NCBI GenBank assembly: GCA_003993805.1
Contig: RSEF01000006.1
Span: 21,901,676 to 21,965,675 of the forward strand
Origin: Himantopus leucocephalus
Lineage: Eukaryota; Chordata; Aves; Charadriiformes; Recurvirostridae
Direction: 5' to 3'
Length of the DNA stretch: 64,000 bases
Notes under the pieces: generated by a model
Seen by the model: the letters and a program-made list of their open reading frames with translations, nothing else
Databases searched by the model: none
Told to the model about the DNA's origin: nothing
Shown here: positions 38,186 to 50,864 of the stretch, piece by piece
How positions within the stretch are numbered: the first letter of the stretch is position 1
Layout of the letters: each line of letters starts with the position of its first letter
Made by a program: the position numbers and the translations under genes

Positions 38186-40135
38186 CAAGTTGAATTAGAG
38201 GCCCAGACTTCAAAGATTCATTCTCAAGAAATAATTGAAGGTTTTTAGCTGGTTTTAAAAAGTGACAAGGCTAAATGACAGGGCTGTCAGCTGAACAATC
38301 ACATCGTAAATATTATCTGCATAAGCAGTCCTGTTGATGATGCCCCAGGACCTGCATTTGTAAATCAGATGCTATAAACACAGCAACACATTGCAGTGTA
38401 TTTCTGAAATAGAATGATGCTGATAGACTATGCAAGTTCATTTTAATCTGAGAATTTTGCCATAACTTATAAAACTATTGTGTCACAGCAACGTTCTTTT
38501 TCCCATGATCATGAAAGGAGGCGAGTTAAGGTATTCCGGGAGAGGTAAGACCTTTTCTTAGACCTGATGATATAGTTGGTTCAAAAAAAAAAAGTTTCTG
38601 AATACCCAGTTTATGCTGAGCACATCATGTAGGGCCCATTCCTGTTGAACTTCAGCTCACATTGTGCAACAAGTCATTTTTTGTGGTGATCCTTCTGCTG
38701 AACTTTTGTTTGCTGACATTTGATAAATACTTGCTACTGCAGATGTTAATCAAATGGTGTTAATAAATCAAATCAGTTTGTTAAAGCCTCATATGTTGAC
38801 AGTGCCAAGGTATCCTATAATCTACAACAAAAGAATCAATAGAAGCACATGAAAACATTACCACTGTGGGACAATATTGATTTTTGTCTTAGAAATACTT
38901 ACTTAGCTCCTGAACCAAATCATTAAAATCAATGGAAAGTCTCCCTTTGACTTCACTGGGTTTTGGGTCAGGTTTTTAGACTGACAATTCCGGATTCATG
39001 TGCTGTTTTTAAAGTTTACAGCTGTAGAGCAGAATGGGGTTCTGATCCTTAATGGCAAGTTCCAGGTATGCCTGTGATGCAAATAACAAGAAGTACCCCC
39101 GGGGACAGTTCCATTGCGTGGGTTCTTAAGAAATACAAATTTAGAAGGTCTGCATGATAGGCAAAAATTAAATCTCCCTCCATTATTACTACTTCAGTTT
39201 GTGTGACTTGGTTTTTCAAACTTAAATCATCTCTTTTTTCATCATATTTAAAAACAATGCTTTAAATAATGCCCTTTCCCATTAGAATAATTTCTCAAAG
39301 AATTTATAGCCTTCAAGGTAAAGGTCTGTGTAATGGGATTATAACCATAACAACTACACAATAGCATCATTAAGGGTACTTCAGTTGCATTTACTTTCCC
39401 AGTGCTTGAATTTATTGCTACACTGTAAAGTCTCTATTCAGAAAAAAAAATACATTTAGCTCATTTTATAGAGCTGACTTTGCCTGAGAGAGAGTAGAAC
39501 TAAAATGATTTGAGATAGAATCAAAGAATTCCATCTTTTTAATTAGTCTGTTAAAGGCAGGAGCACCTAATACAAATATTTAACTCTGTTGTTGAACACT
39601 ATTGCTGAAGTCATGAAGAGGAAATTTATAGGGAGCTCTAAAGTCACTTGACAATTATTTTCTTGGGTTATGACTTCTCAAATTGCTGTTTATTGCCAAT
39701 AGCACTACATTTCAATGTAAATAGGATTCACGGGATTAGTGCACTGTCCTGGTAAAGATGTTTAATCTTCACTTTACATGAGATATGGTAATTGAACCCC
39801 TTTCTTTTTGTGTAAGAAGTGCCTTTAAACAAGGTTAACTATTTTCTTTACACACTAATGAATCACTAGCTAAAAACCATTTTTGGTCAAATGCCAGGCT
39901 TGCCTTGTTACCTGCTATTCTCAGTAAATATAAAGCATGAGGTAAAGAGGGGGAAGAGGAAGGGAAATTACTACTTAATGTTCTAATAAGAAAGAAGACA
40001 TTAACCAATACTGCTTAAAATACTTCAGCATCAATGGGATTAAGGATGAGAAAGAAAAAAAAAATCCTTTGGCCACTAAGTAGCTAGTTCAAATCCAGCC
40101 AGTTTAGTGTTTAAAAAAGTTGTTTGAACATTTTG

Positions 40136-40199
40136 TTTTTTTTTTTTTTTAAATAAGTTTGATAAACTACCCACCTTTTTTTTTGTGTGTGTGTGTGTG
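40136..40199. repeat. Poly-T run and (GT)7 microsatellite
   Basis: Fifteen T (40136-40150) are followed 30 bp later by a T9 run and (GT)7 at 40185-40198. Simple sequence; no retroelement body is recognisable beside it. Confidence 0.85.
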
Positions 40200-43100
40200 A
40201 GGGGACTGAAGCACAGCAAACATTAGCAGAGAGCTAGAGACAGAATTTCCTCTCAGTTTTAGGATGAGCCTTTTCAAGCAGAGTTAAAGAATGCTCATGA
40301 TTCACAATGGGGTTTGCTTTGTCAGAGCCCAAATAATTCCAAAACTTCCAGAAAAATTAGAGACCCAGGTTCCCTGCCTGTTGCTTCATCGTTCCTGCTG
40401 GTTGCAAGATAGCAAGCATTTTGAGATCACTTCAAGTAGTCGAGTACAACGCGCAGCTGCTTGTTGTTGGAATCCTTTAAAGTCCCATGCCATAGGCAGC
40501 CAACATCTTTGAGATAGTCTCAGGAGCACTTTTTACTGAGCCTTTCAATTCTCCTTCCTTAGCTACAGGGGTCATTGCAGCAGCGTTTGCAGGACGAACA
40601 TACCGTACCCGGGCAGTCCCAGTGCAAACTTTCCATTTAGGTAGGTATATATTTGAGGGAGAGACACACACATGGTGCTGTTTTAACATTTGATGGTTTC
40701 AGCTAGTGAATTATGGAACCCTGTTTTTGCATCTTTGGCTTCACTGTCAGGGTACAGTTGACTTCTATTTCTGTAAGGCATCAGAGGCTGCACTTACACT
40801 AGGAAACTAATTGGGGTTGGGACCTTTTCTGTGGCTATGTGGGCAAATGGCACAGCACAGCTCCCATCCACACATCTAGACAATCTCCCACGGTGTAACA
40901 GTATGGTTTCGTTCTTTCTGACTGCTGAGAAGCAAGTGGCAGTTTTTGCCGTGCCCTGAGACATGCCCGGGCATTGCAATGAGGAAAACTGTTACAGGTG
41001 ACAACTGCCAAGAAAACAGACATTTGAGGCCTGTGCCCTGTCATTGTGTTCACTCACATGGATGAAGCCAGACAGATGACCATGAGCTCTGTGATCCACC
41101 CTGAGACCCAGCTGCACCTGGGATAGTGGTGTGAGCACTGTCCCCCACAAGTACAAATTTTCAAAGGGTCAGAAAGCCAGAAATCCACCGACAGGCACCA
41201 TTTCCCAAAGGGTGAAGCGGGAGGGAATCGCTGAGGATGCACCCTCACAACCCCTGGCCCTAAATATCCCACCAAGTCAAGAACTTTCCCTGGGCCCCAG
41301 CACAAAGTAACCATGCTCTCCTCCCTCAAAAACATTGCAGAGTCCAGTCATGCAAAAAAGAAAATATTTGCCCAACAATATTTAAAATCCCCCCCACCCA
41401 ACAGCGAGAGATGCCAGTGAAGCAGGGGGAGGAAAGGGAAGTGGCCGCAAAAGCGCAGCTCCCCTCCTCACTTGGTGGGGAAGCCAAACCTCCAAGGTGG
41501 CCACCCACAACATCACTATGGCCTGGGCAGGGGGTGCCTTGGAGCTGGATTTGGGAATTGTGTGGTTTTCCCAGGCTGAAGGAAGGACTCAGCAATAGAG
41601 AAAGCACTTTCCCTGCTGGGTCTCTTCCTAGAAGTTCTCATTTTGTACGTAAGGACAAGTTCTTGTTTTTCATACCAAAAAAAATGAATTTTTGTTCACT
41701 TTTGATTTCAATCATGAGGAACAATGATGTAATGCCTTCTGATTTTGTGTGACTGCCAGGAAGCTGTCAAATGACTTCTTGGTGCCTTAGAAGTGCACCT
41801 TCTCACATCTGATGTTCCCAAAAGTTAACATGCAAATTCATCAATGTTATTAGGGCATCAAATGCAAACAAACACATTCATCATCTGTCCCTTCTTTCAT
41901 AAAATGATCTCATCTACTTCTCTCTTATTTTAACTTACAGATTTTGAGACAGTGGAATTCACATTTGTAGGCCACTTGTCTGTTCTGGTTAATTCCTGTT
42001 AATGTTAATTCTTAAATTTCTTAAGAGGGCAATACGGAAGCACTTTGTCAAATTCAGAAATGCCTGATTAAGAAAGTAGAAATGTCGTATTTCTCTCCAC
42101 TCCCTCTGTGCTCCCTTGTGAGAATCCCAACTATATTAGACTGCAGCTGTGATGTTCTCTGCCAAAACAATGTAGTGACGTTTCTGAAAACCAGTGAATG
42201 ATTTTTAAAATTCATCTAGGGCATTTTGCAAATACAGAAATAATTTCAAGATAAAACATTTAGATTGCATTAGTAATATAACCGGTATCAAATACTATTC
42301 TTCACCTATTTTAACTGCCTTTTCTTATAACAATTCTTTAAAAAAAAATTAGAAGTTTTTCTACCTAGTTTAATGATACCTGAATCAGCAATGTCCTATC
42401 AACGATTTATGCAACAATGAAGTTATGCCAACAGATCACATATTTTTTAGGATTGATCAAATCATTCTTTCTGCACATAAAGTTTTCATAATTCTTCCTC
42501 CCCTATATAGAACAGTGTATGGAATCACGAATCACAAACTCCAAAAATGAAAGTTTATACATGCTTTCAAATGTATTAAAGCACCTGTCATTAAAAATTA
42601 AGATGTTCAGCTCTCTACAGGTTAGAAGGCAGTGGAGTTTAGCAAACCAGCTAGGGTATGTACATAGAGCTGACATCTTTTAGACAAGACCAGGACTATT
42701 CCACTCTGCTAAGTCACTTACAGGTAATCCATGGTCATATTTTGATTAGATTATTTTGATACCATACTTGAGCACAATTGTGCAAGGAGACACAGCTGGT
42801 ATCTCATAGCTGGAGGGAAAAAAGGAAGTCTTACACTGAATATAATAAGTATAGCAAAAGACACATCATTCTGGCTGGTGCACTTGTATTTATCTTCTGC
42901 TAGCAGCACAGTACAGCAGACCTGGTGAGATATTCCTCATTGCACTTGAGGGTTAATTTAAGAGTCAATCACTCATTGACTAGTGCCAAGAGTTCAGAGT
43001 TGAAGATCCTGAGTTGTCTCTTCCTATGGCATTTATGCGGTTAACCAAGGCCTATACCCATACACTCAGCCACCAGTTGTTAAAGTGCTAAGAGGTGAGA

Positions 43101-43738
43101 GGTCACTGGACACTCCCAACTTCTAGAGGTCTAGACAGGCTGTAAAGAAGGGAGTGTTTAGCAGAGTCCTGGCTTTTATAGACTCAGGAGCATCCTACTC
43201 ACAAGCCGAAAGTAGAGAGATCTACTCCAACATGAGAAGAACCCTCAAAACCCAAACTAACCTCCCATCCAAATCCCTCAAAACAACTTTACAAGAAGAT
43301 TGTGAAACAATGATTGATGTGAAGAACATTTATATGCTACCCACTGAAATTCTTGTTTAGCATAAAACCCCATATTTTCATAATCCAGATTCTACACAAC
43401 CATACAGACATAGGTCTCCTCCTTTCTATCCGTCCTTTAAAACAGAACTGGCCTATCTAAATCAAATACACAATTCACCAGGCAAGGACTTAAAGATATG
43501 AACTTACCCATGAACACCACAGTAGCCAATAGCCATACCTGCCTTTGGCAAACATTCATCTAAGAATGATAAATGTGCCAAGCACTGAAAGCTTCATCAT
43601 CTTACTCCAACTTACTCAGCTTCTGGATTTCTTAGTACTTCTGAACCAGCTAGCAACAATTCTAGTTATAGATGCAAAAACTGGAAACAAGAAATACTTA
43701 CTTTTGTACCTCCAATTGGCTTCAAGTTCCAAGTAATC

Positions 43739-43770
43739 GGTCCCTTCCTACCCAAACTATTCTATGATTC
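43739..43770 (+). mobile_element. 3' tail of a CR1-type LINE, heavily truncated
   Basis: The segment GGTCCCTTCCTACCCAAAC followed by TATTCTATGATTC closely matches the conserved CR1 3' end (…CCCTTCCAACCCAAAC and ATTCTATGATTC). CR1 copies are usually cut at the 5' end. Here only about 30 bp are recognisable, and the sequence upstream does not continue the CR1 pattern. Confidence 0.5.
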
Positions 43771-45101
43771 ATCCTTAGAGCATACTGCATTGAAAATGCC
43801 TTCGAGTTCAACTTCAGTCTTTCTATCTAAAATCACATGTGTGTACAGACATTCTTTGTGATCATAGATAGTCTTTTCAAAGACCATTTAATATAAAAGC
43901 AGAGAGTACTATGAAAAGTTAAAGATAGAATAGCATAGTATCTGTATCATGGTAATATATTTACATAGGTATTAGCTGTGATTCAAGACAGCATACTCAT
44001 TGTGTAATGGCAAAGACAAATGACTGTCTTTCAGTGACTACAGCAGCTACTTAATAAAGAGCTTAGTCATTTGCTTGAGAATAATTTTAAAAGTCTGGGT
44101 TCCTGTTAAGCACAATGGAGAAGCCAATATGTAAACTATTACTTAGTAACGTTTTAATGGACTTTAATAGTTGTCTTTTTTGAACTGGCATCTGACAGCT
44201 GCTGAGGTAGCTGTGATGAAATTTTTCCTAGGAATCTAATTACATGTAAGGATTTCTATTGCAATGTATTTTGCTAGGTAGTTTGCTGCAAATACTTTTA
44301 TTTGTATGGTTTGCATTTCTGACTAATGGCACATATCCCAAATCAAGGATTAAATATTTTAATTTTTGTACTTATTTAGCCCCTTCAGAAATTTGACTCA
44401 TGAAATCTTGCGTCATATTCAAAATGCTAAGTCATGAAAAGAGGTAATGTGTTAATAATTTGTTATTCATACCTACTATCGATAATTATATGATAAGCTA
44501 CATCATTGCCTCCTACTATCTTTTGACTGAAAGAGGACCATAGAACTTGATGTGGTCTTAATGTAATAGCTGAGGCTCTTGTAGCATTGAAGAATCCTCA
44601 TCAACATCTGCCTCTGTGCTACACTTATTCCGTTCATTTTTGTAAATAAAGGATCTAGAGAGCTAAAACCCTTCATTAAAACTGGCAAGTGTTTGATTCA
44701 CCATTCCCCAGCCTAGCAAGCATAGTCTTCAGACCATTAACTGGAGCCAAGGTTGATTAGTCCTGTGGCTACCCTTCACATAAAGTCCTTTATGTCCCAT
44801 CTTTCAAATGCACCATCCTTTAATGCATCTGGGAATACAGGTCTCTATGTGCAGAAGACAGAGTGGGTCATTAGAAAGCAAGTATGAGAGATGCTAAGTT
44901 GATCTATAGAGCCAGGATCTCTAAGCTTAGGGTCAAATCCTTCCTTCCTGTTTAAATACAGAGCCGGGCACATAGTATCTACACGTACTGCCCAGTAAGT
45001 CATGCTGCTAGATAAAGCATGACTATGCTTATTGCTCAAGATTTGCTAACCTTTAGATCTTAAAAGAAAAAAAAAAAGTTTTATGAATACCTTACTGAAT
45101 A

Positions 45102-45143
45102 TAGTACATCTTCAATAACAGAAAATAGTACGTCTTCCGTAAC
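45102..45143. repeat. Imperfect 24-bp tandem duplication
   Basis: TAGTACATCTTCAATAAC (from 45102) is repeated as TAGTACGTCTTCCGTAAC from 45126. It is a short local duplication of unknown significance. Confidence 0.6.
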
Positions 45144-45469
45144 TCCCTGTAAGATCCCCACAGAAGATGGGCTGTCTAGCACATCCCATTCCAGGTTAAC
45201 TGGCCAGGAGTGACACTGCCACAACAGAACACAGAGCTGCTTAGGACTGGGATCATGTATGTCTCCAGAAACAAACACAACAGCTTGTTCTCCAGCCGGT
45301 TAAAACAAAATAAAAATAATGATTTGCGAAACAAAAACAAGTCCTGTGTTTATTTAAATGCAACAGCATTTTGTTGTTGTTCTAAAAAAAGCCTCTCTGT
45401 GCTCGCAAATGGCTCCGAGCACCACAGCATTGGAGCATTACAGAACCACTAATGAACTTACTGTGCTCC

Positions 45470-45625
45470 TTTTAGGTAAGGAGATATCAGCTGTTTCACA
45501 GATAGGAGTCTGAAGTGCAGACTGATTTTACTAAATAACTTACCCAATGTTAAACTGCAAATGAGTGGCAAAGCAGGAAACTGAATCCAGATTTCCCAAA
45601 TCCCAGCCCAGTACCTTCAGCACAA
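45470..45625 (-). mobile_element. MIR-type ancient SINE
   Basis: On the minus strand the sequence shows the MIR order: GGGATTTGGGAAATCTGGAT, then a TTTCCTGCTTTGCCACTCAT segment, then ACATTGGGTAAGTTATTTA (the ACCTTGGGCAAGTCACTTA core), and finally an ATCTGTGAAACAG part like the MIR ATCTGTAAAATGG. Divergence is high, as expected for a repeat older than the bird-mammal split. Confidence 0.65.
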
Positions 45626-47682
45626 GACGACCCATGCTTTGCAAAAATGGGTACCTCTGGTTTATTTCTGGTACTTCCAGGTTCTGATGGGGCTGGAAGT
45701 ATTCCAGCAAAAGAAGGAAGTGGAAAAGAGTGTGAAAAATGAAACAAATACAAGCGTAACCAAACTTTTTTTTGCAACCTCAAACCTGGTTTAAGTTGAG
45801 GACAAATCTTCAGAATTTTTTTTCAAAGCAAATCAATCTGAATAAAAGTCTATGAATTGTGAGCTGAATTTCCTTTTTAAAGCAGGTTAATAACTGTACC
45901 TAAAAATATGGCAGAGAATAAAGCAATTTAGAAAGTCAGACATTTGAGGTTCAATCTTAACTTACTGCTGAGGATAGTCTTACGGAGAATTGTTGCTCAA
46001 AAGGTTGGATCTGATGCCCAGGATACAAGCTTCCTGGCCTCTCCTCAAACTGGATCAAGGAATGAGAATGGCAGAAAATAAATTTGTTTTCTTGATAAAA
46101 TTAGTTTTATTCTGGTTTAGTTCTCTCTTAACCAGCTGACTGCCAGCTCAGTCAACCACTGCTCCTGGTGCAAGAAAAGGGGCAGGAAACTATGGCATAA
46201 AGAGGGAAGTGGGACAGTGCTTTTCAGCAACAGATAGCTGCCACAGCAAAGCTAATCTAACACCAAACTACGTTAAATGAGGAAAATCTGGTCACAGATT
46301 AAGGTAGACATTTAATTTGGGCTGAGAGGAAGAAAGGCCTCTCTCCAGACTGGTACCACCATGACTCTACAAATGTTGTGGTCTTCTGAGCAGCTAAAAC
46401 TTCTATGGGACAGAGAAACCCATCTCCAACAGTCATTGACATTAAACAGATACAAACTGAGGTTGTGGATCCACTGTTAGACTCTCTTGGAGGATAAATT
46501 CAGACCTGATCAGGCATGAAAACCATGATCACACAAATCTTGGTTAATCAACTATGTTTAACCATTTTAAAAAAAATATATAAATCAATCAAACAAAAAA
46601 CCCGACAAAACCAAAACACCAAAACCCAGAAAGGCTGGTGTGCTGTGCTTTATGTCATGGAGCCCTGCATTTCTAATCACGTACAAGGTTCCCTAAAACC
46701 ATCTGTTGGAACCACAGCCAAAAACTTCTATACCCATTGTATAGAACCTTGTCTGCATACTACAGTGTAATTGCTTCAGCTTCCAGAAGGCAACAAATTG
46801 CTAAGATAGGTGTTGTTTTTCAGTTTAGCACCAGGCTCCCAACAAGATGAAAACAGCTTGTGGTAAATATAATAGCTAGCAGCCTGAACAATAGCAATTA
46901 GGACAACAGCCTAAATCCTGTGGTGTCTCCGGAAAATGTGTGAACGGTCTTGCTAGTGTGGTGATAAGAAGTTTAAATTAACATGCATTAGCATCCCTGG
47001 GAGTCCTGCAGCAGCCCCAAGCCACAAAATCATTAAGCTGGTGCTTCTTCATCCTGCTTGACCTTGGTTGGATTTAAGCAGAACTTTAAAGTTGGCACCA
47101 TCTTATATTCTTTTCTGAGCAGGGGCCCTGAATCATGTCCAAGGAAGAAGAAAAAAAATAACCCACAACCCCCGCCAAAAAAGAAGACAGAAGGAAATCT
47201 ATTTAAAAGCATCACCTTAGTCAGAAGAGTGAATCTAGTAATTCAGTTGATTAGACCTTCCGTTTCCACTAGAGTCCACAAGCCATAGGCTGTTAGGAGA
47301 GGTGGACCCTTTAGACATCCCCAGTGAAGCATAGATAACCATCACCTACTTGAGCATTTAAGACTTTAGAAATACCAAAAAAAAAAGTATTGTATTAATC
47401 AATGTAGACAACAGCAACATCTATATTTACAAACATCAAGAAGAAATCAACATTATCAAGACAGTAACCGCCAACACTTCATTTTCATTCCCCCCCTCCA
47501 AAAAAAAGGGCAGTTGAGTAGTAGAGTGCAGTTTTAGGGTGGTGTGAGTTTCCACAAAGCAGAACTACACAAAACTTCCAGTTTTCACTGTGCAAACGTG
47601 TGCATGCGAAAAGCTACACGGCTGATTAGTACCTGTAAACTTGATTCACAGCACTGATTATCCATATTAACTAACAAAAGCA

Positions 47683-47700
47683 GGGGGGTTCCCCCCCCCC
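47683..47700. repeat. G6-TT-C10 self-complementary run
   Basis: Six G, two T and ten C make a small GC hairpin directly before an AT-rich stretch. This may be a sequencing or assembly weak point. Confidence 0.7.
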
Positions 47701-50700
47701 ATGAAAATGGAAGTATTCTTCAGGAGGCAACAGCATGCATTTGCTTCCTGCAAAGTATTGTTATTTTCAAAGCAAAACTATTTTGGAGCAGCAGGACAGT
47801 TTTTGAGGTGTGATCCTGACTTTCACTTTTGCTATATAATCAAACTGAAAGAGAAGGGGAGGAAAGTTCAGCTTCTTAAAAAAAAAAAAAAATCCTTGGT
47901 TTTAAGCACTTTCCTGTTTTCTGGCCAGCAGTGAGGGTTTGTTCCCCACAAGGGACTGACAATGGTCAAAATTACAGCACAGAGCAACATGTCCTACACC
48001 TTTCAACATTTTCCTTAGCTCCACTGAGAGATTGTGAGGGCCCACACCATCCCTCCTCTGGAAAAACTGGTGGGAGGCAGCAATTGAAGGCAGGAAGACA
48101 CAATAAAGTTCCTCTCAGGGTTTCCTTGGCATAGCAAGGCAGAGTGGAAAACAGTGGAATTAGAAAACTGGATTATTTCCCAGCTCGCCCTCAAAGATTG
48201 ACAGGAAAAGGTCTGCCAGGGTTTGCCAGAAGCTCGAGTCATCCCTGCAGGTTTGGGCTCTGGGGCCCCTTCCTTCAGGCACGATGGTTCTGCTCAGGTC
48301 ACGTCGCTGACTGGCTCCCCCAGCAGTTGCTTGATGGGATTTGGAGTAATTTCTTAATCATGTTCATCAACCCGTACAGCAGTTAAAATAATGAGGAAAA
48401 AAAAGAGAAAAAACCCTCAAACAGTTCCTGTCCATGTTCTATTAATAACTTTTTTTTCATAGGTACGAAAAGAGACATCAAGAGAAAAGAGACTTTTACA
48501 TTGCCTTTAACTGCTGAGTAATTAAAACTGGTTTTTTTCTTGCTTTTTATAATACTAGCAGATTTTAGCAAACAGACAGCGTGTTACATCATGGATCTGC
48601 GGGTGGATACCAGCTTAACTTCATACTCTCGGTTTTGCATCTATCACGTGGTTAAAACACGCACCAGAAGCATGTGGGAAGGAGCAGAAATGGACCCTAA
48701 GCTGCAGCTTCCCCGACTGGCAAGCGGGTATCAGGCTCTGCAACGACTGGGCACTTATCAGCTAACATGAAACCAACTTGTGTTGAGTAAAAGGGCCAGT
48801 ACAGTTAAGTAAGATACTGCAAGGGGCGTGGGAGAGGGTGGTATTAAAAACCAGAGTCAGCGTAGAGGAGCTGTTGCTTAGAGCAGAAGTATTGCTACAC
48901 AGTTTGAATAGGCTTCCTGTGGCTGCCCAGAAAGTCTAACATCTGGCAATGCAGCCTGCTATACTGAAGAGGGAACTCCTTTATCAGGGGTACAGAAAAT
49001 AGAAACATAACCACAAAGGTGGGAGAGCAGGTTCATAAGCTGCAGCCAATCTCCTACAGTAACTGTTGTTCTTATTCATTATAGTCTCATTAAGCTTATT
49101 TGACACATAGTCGCCTAGATAACCATCTACCTTTTCAGATTTGCTCAAAAATAGCCAGCCAAAAACACAGGGATTCAAAATTTTAGAGTGTTTTTGGACC
49201 GTAAGCGGGCACTGCAGCAGTGTACGCCAACTGAATCCCAGTTGGGCTTGGTTTTGGGGTTTTTTTTTGATTGTACAAGTAATATTTTGGTTTTCATCGT
49301 AGTTTACATAGTAAAAACAGGCAAACCGTGTCACTTTTAAAAAAAGTGATAAATTTAAAAACAAGAAGTGAAACAGTGCAGATACCTGAAACTACACCAA
49401 TTCTGCTAGCTTTGCTGCACTACCAACAGAAATAGTTCTGTCCTGTTTAGATAGACTTTGTTTTGCTACATGACTGCATATGCGGCGAAGTGATATCAAG
49501 TCCTGAGGGTCCACTCCTTTGATGAGTTAAGCACACAAAGGCCCACATTTTGATGCAATCTGATATCATATATTTAAGTCCTAGACAAACTGCAACTGTG
49601 AGGAAGTGATAAACAGAACTTCCTGCACAAAGCTGCCTGAGATAACACTTTCCATGGACTGGAAAAAAAGAGACATGATTGCTACAGAACTAAAAGGGAA
49701 CTGTTCTGCTCTTAATAAATAACCCTTTCTTTTTCACGTGGCTATTGCAAAAGCCGAAGCACAAGTGACTAAGATTCGGTATGCTGCGGAGCGCTTCTAT
49801 TCACACATTTCTGAAATGATTCTTTGAGGAACTACACTTAATTCTTCGCTCTCCAGATCCACGTTCTCCTGAAGGCTCCTGTGCTGCAGCTAGAGCCCTG
49901 CAACACAGAAACCTCCCAGCTAATATTTTTACTTCCATTTTAAAGAAAATTCAAGAAAGCTAAACTAAAAAGTTTAATCAAATGGAGGTATAAGGAGGGG
50001 CTGTTTAAAGAATAAGGCTATATTGTCTCCAATGAGGGCAAAATCCTATAGGAAACATGATCAATTCCTTCTCATGGAATTTCCTCTGGATTTTGCATCA
50101 ATATCACTTCAAATTCCAAGAAATTTAACATATTTATAATTACTTTCAGTTCACTTTGTGCATGTTTGAGCAGCCAAGTTTTCCTCAGACTGGAAGTTGT
50201 GGGAAATGACCTTCAAATATGAGTACTTAACATGCACCAAAAGGGGGGTTTTTAATTAAAATTTAGAAAAAGTGTTTCAAATATGGAGATGTTTCTTCAT
50301 ATACAAACTGACTAGAACACAAAATAAAAATTCACGGGAATTAAAGGTCCAAAGCACATGCAATTTCTGATGTGAAATATCAAGAATTCGTAGTAAAATG
50401 TTCACTAGTTGTTAACAGGGCCGGGGGAGTAATACTTGCAAAATAGACTTACTCATTGTCAAAAGCACAGACAAATCACTGAAGCCTGGAAGGGATTCCA
50501 CAAATACTTCCACAACAGCTCACCTACTATGCAGACATCTACTCTAACCTCACATGATGATGTCCTAGAACCAGCCCTGACGCTGAGTTCTCCTTCTGAG
50601 ACACCAGAAGGGCTCCGGGCTCATGACATTACAACCAGTTCTTACATAAAGAAAGGGTCTTTGTTAACTTTCACTTGTTCTGTGCATTTCTTTTTATACT

Positions 50701-50764
50701 TTCTGGGGGGTTTTTGATTGCTTTTGGGTTTCTGGATTTTTTTTGGTGTTTTTTTTTGTTTGGG

Positions 50765-50864
50765 NNNNNNNNNNNNNNNNNNNNNNNNNNNNNNNNNNNN
50801 NNNNNNNNNNNNNNNNNNNNNNNNNNNNNNNNNNNNNNNNNNNNNNNNNNNNNNNNNNNNNNNN
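50765..50864. other. Assembly gap (100 N)
   Basis: Exactly 100 N bases stand here, the conventional placeholder for a gap of unknown size. The left flank is G/T-rich low-complexity sequence (for example TTTTTTTTGGTGTTTTTTTT), which probably stopped the reads or the assembler. The missing sequence may be longer than 100 bases. Confidence 0.97.

Larger units (their letters stand above)
37906..50764. other. Upstream intergenic DNA, middle part
   Basis: This part contains the 24-bp inverted repeat (38112-38185), a poly-T/GT tract, a CR1 tail, a MIR and a 24-bp tandem duplication. I see no exon. The segment 48580-48790 is more GC-balanced and repeat-free, but I find no coding or structural pattern in it. 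Confidence 0.55.

Noticed and set aside
40200..40262. A possible further MIR fragment (GGGACTGAAGCACAGCAAAC)
   Set aside because: Only a short weak match to the MIR tail and no second MIR block in the right order.
43154..43360. A frame with AFIDSGASYSQ, reminiscent of a retroviral aspartic protease motif
   Set aside because: Only the short DSGAS word fits. The rest has no protease pattern and no retroviral neighbours, so chance is more likely.
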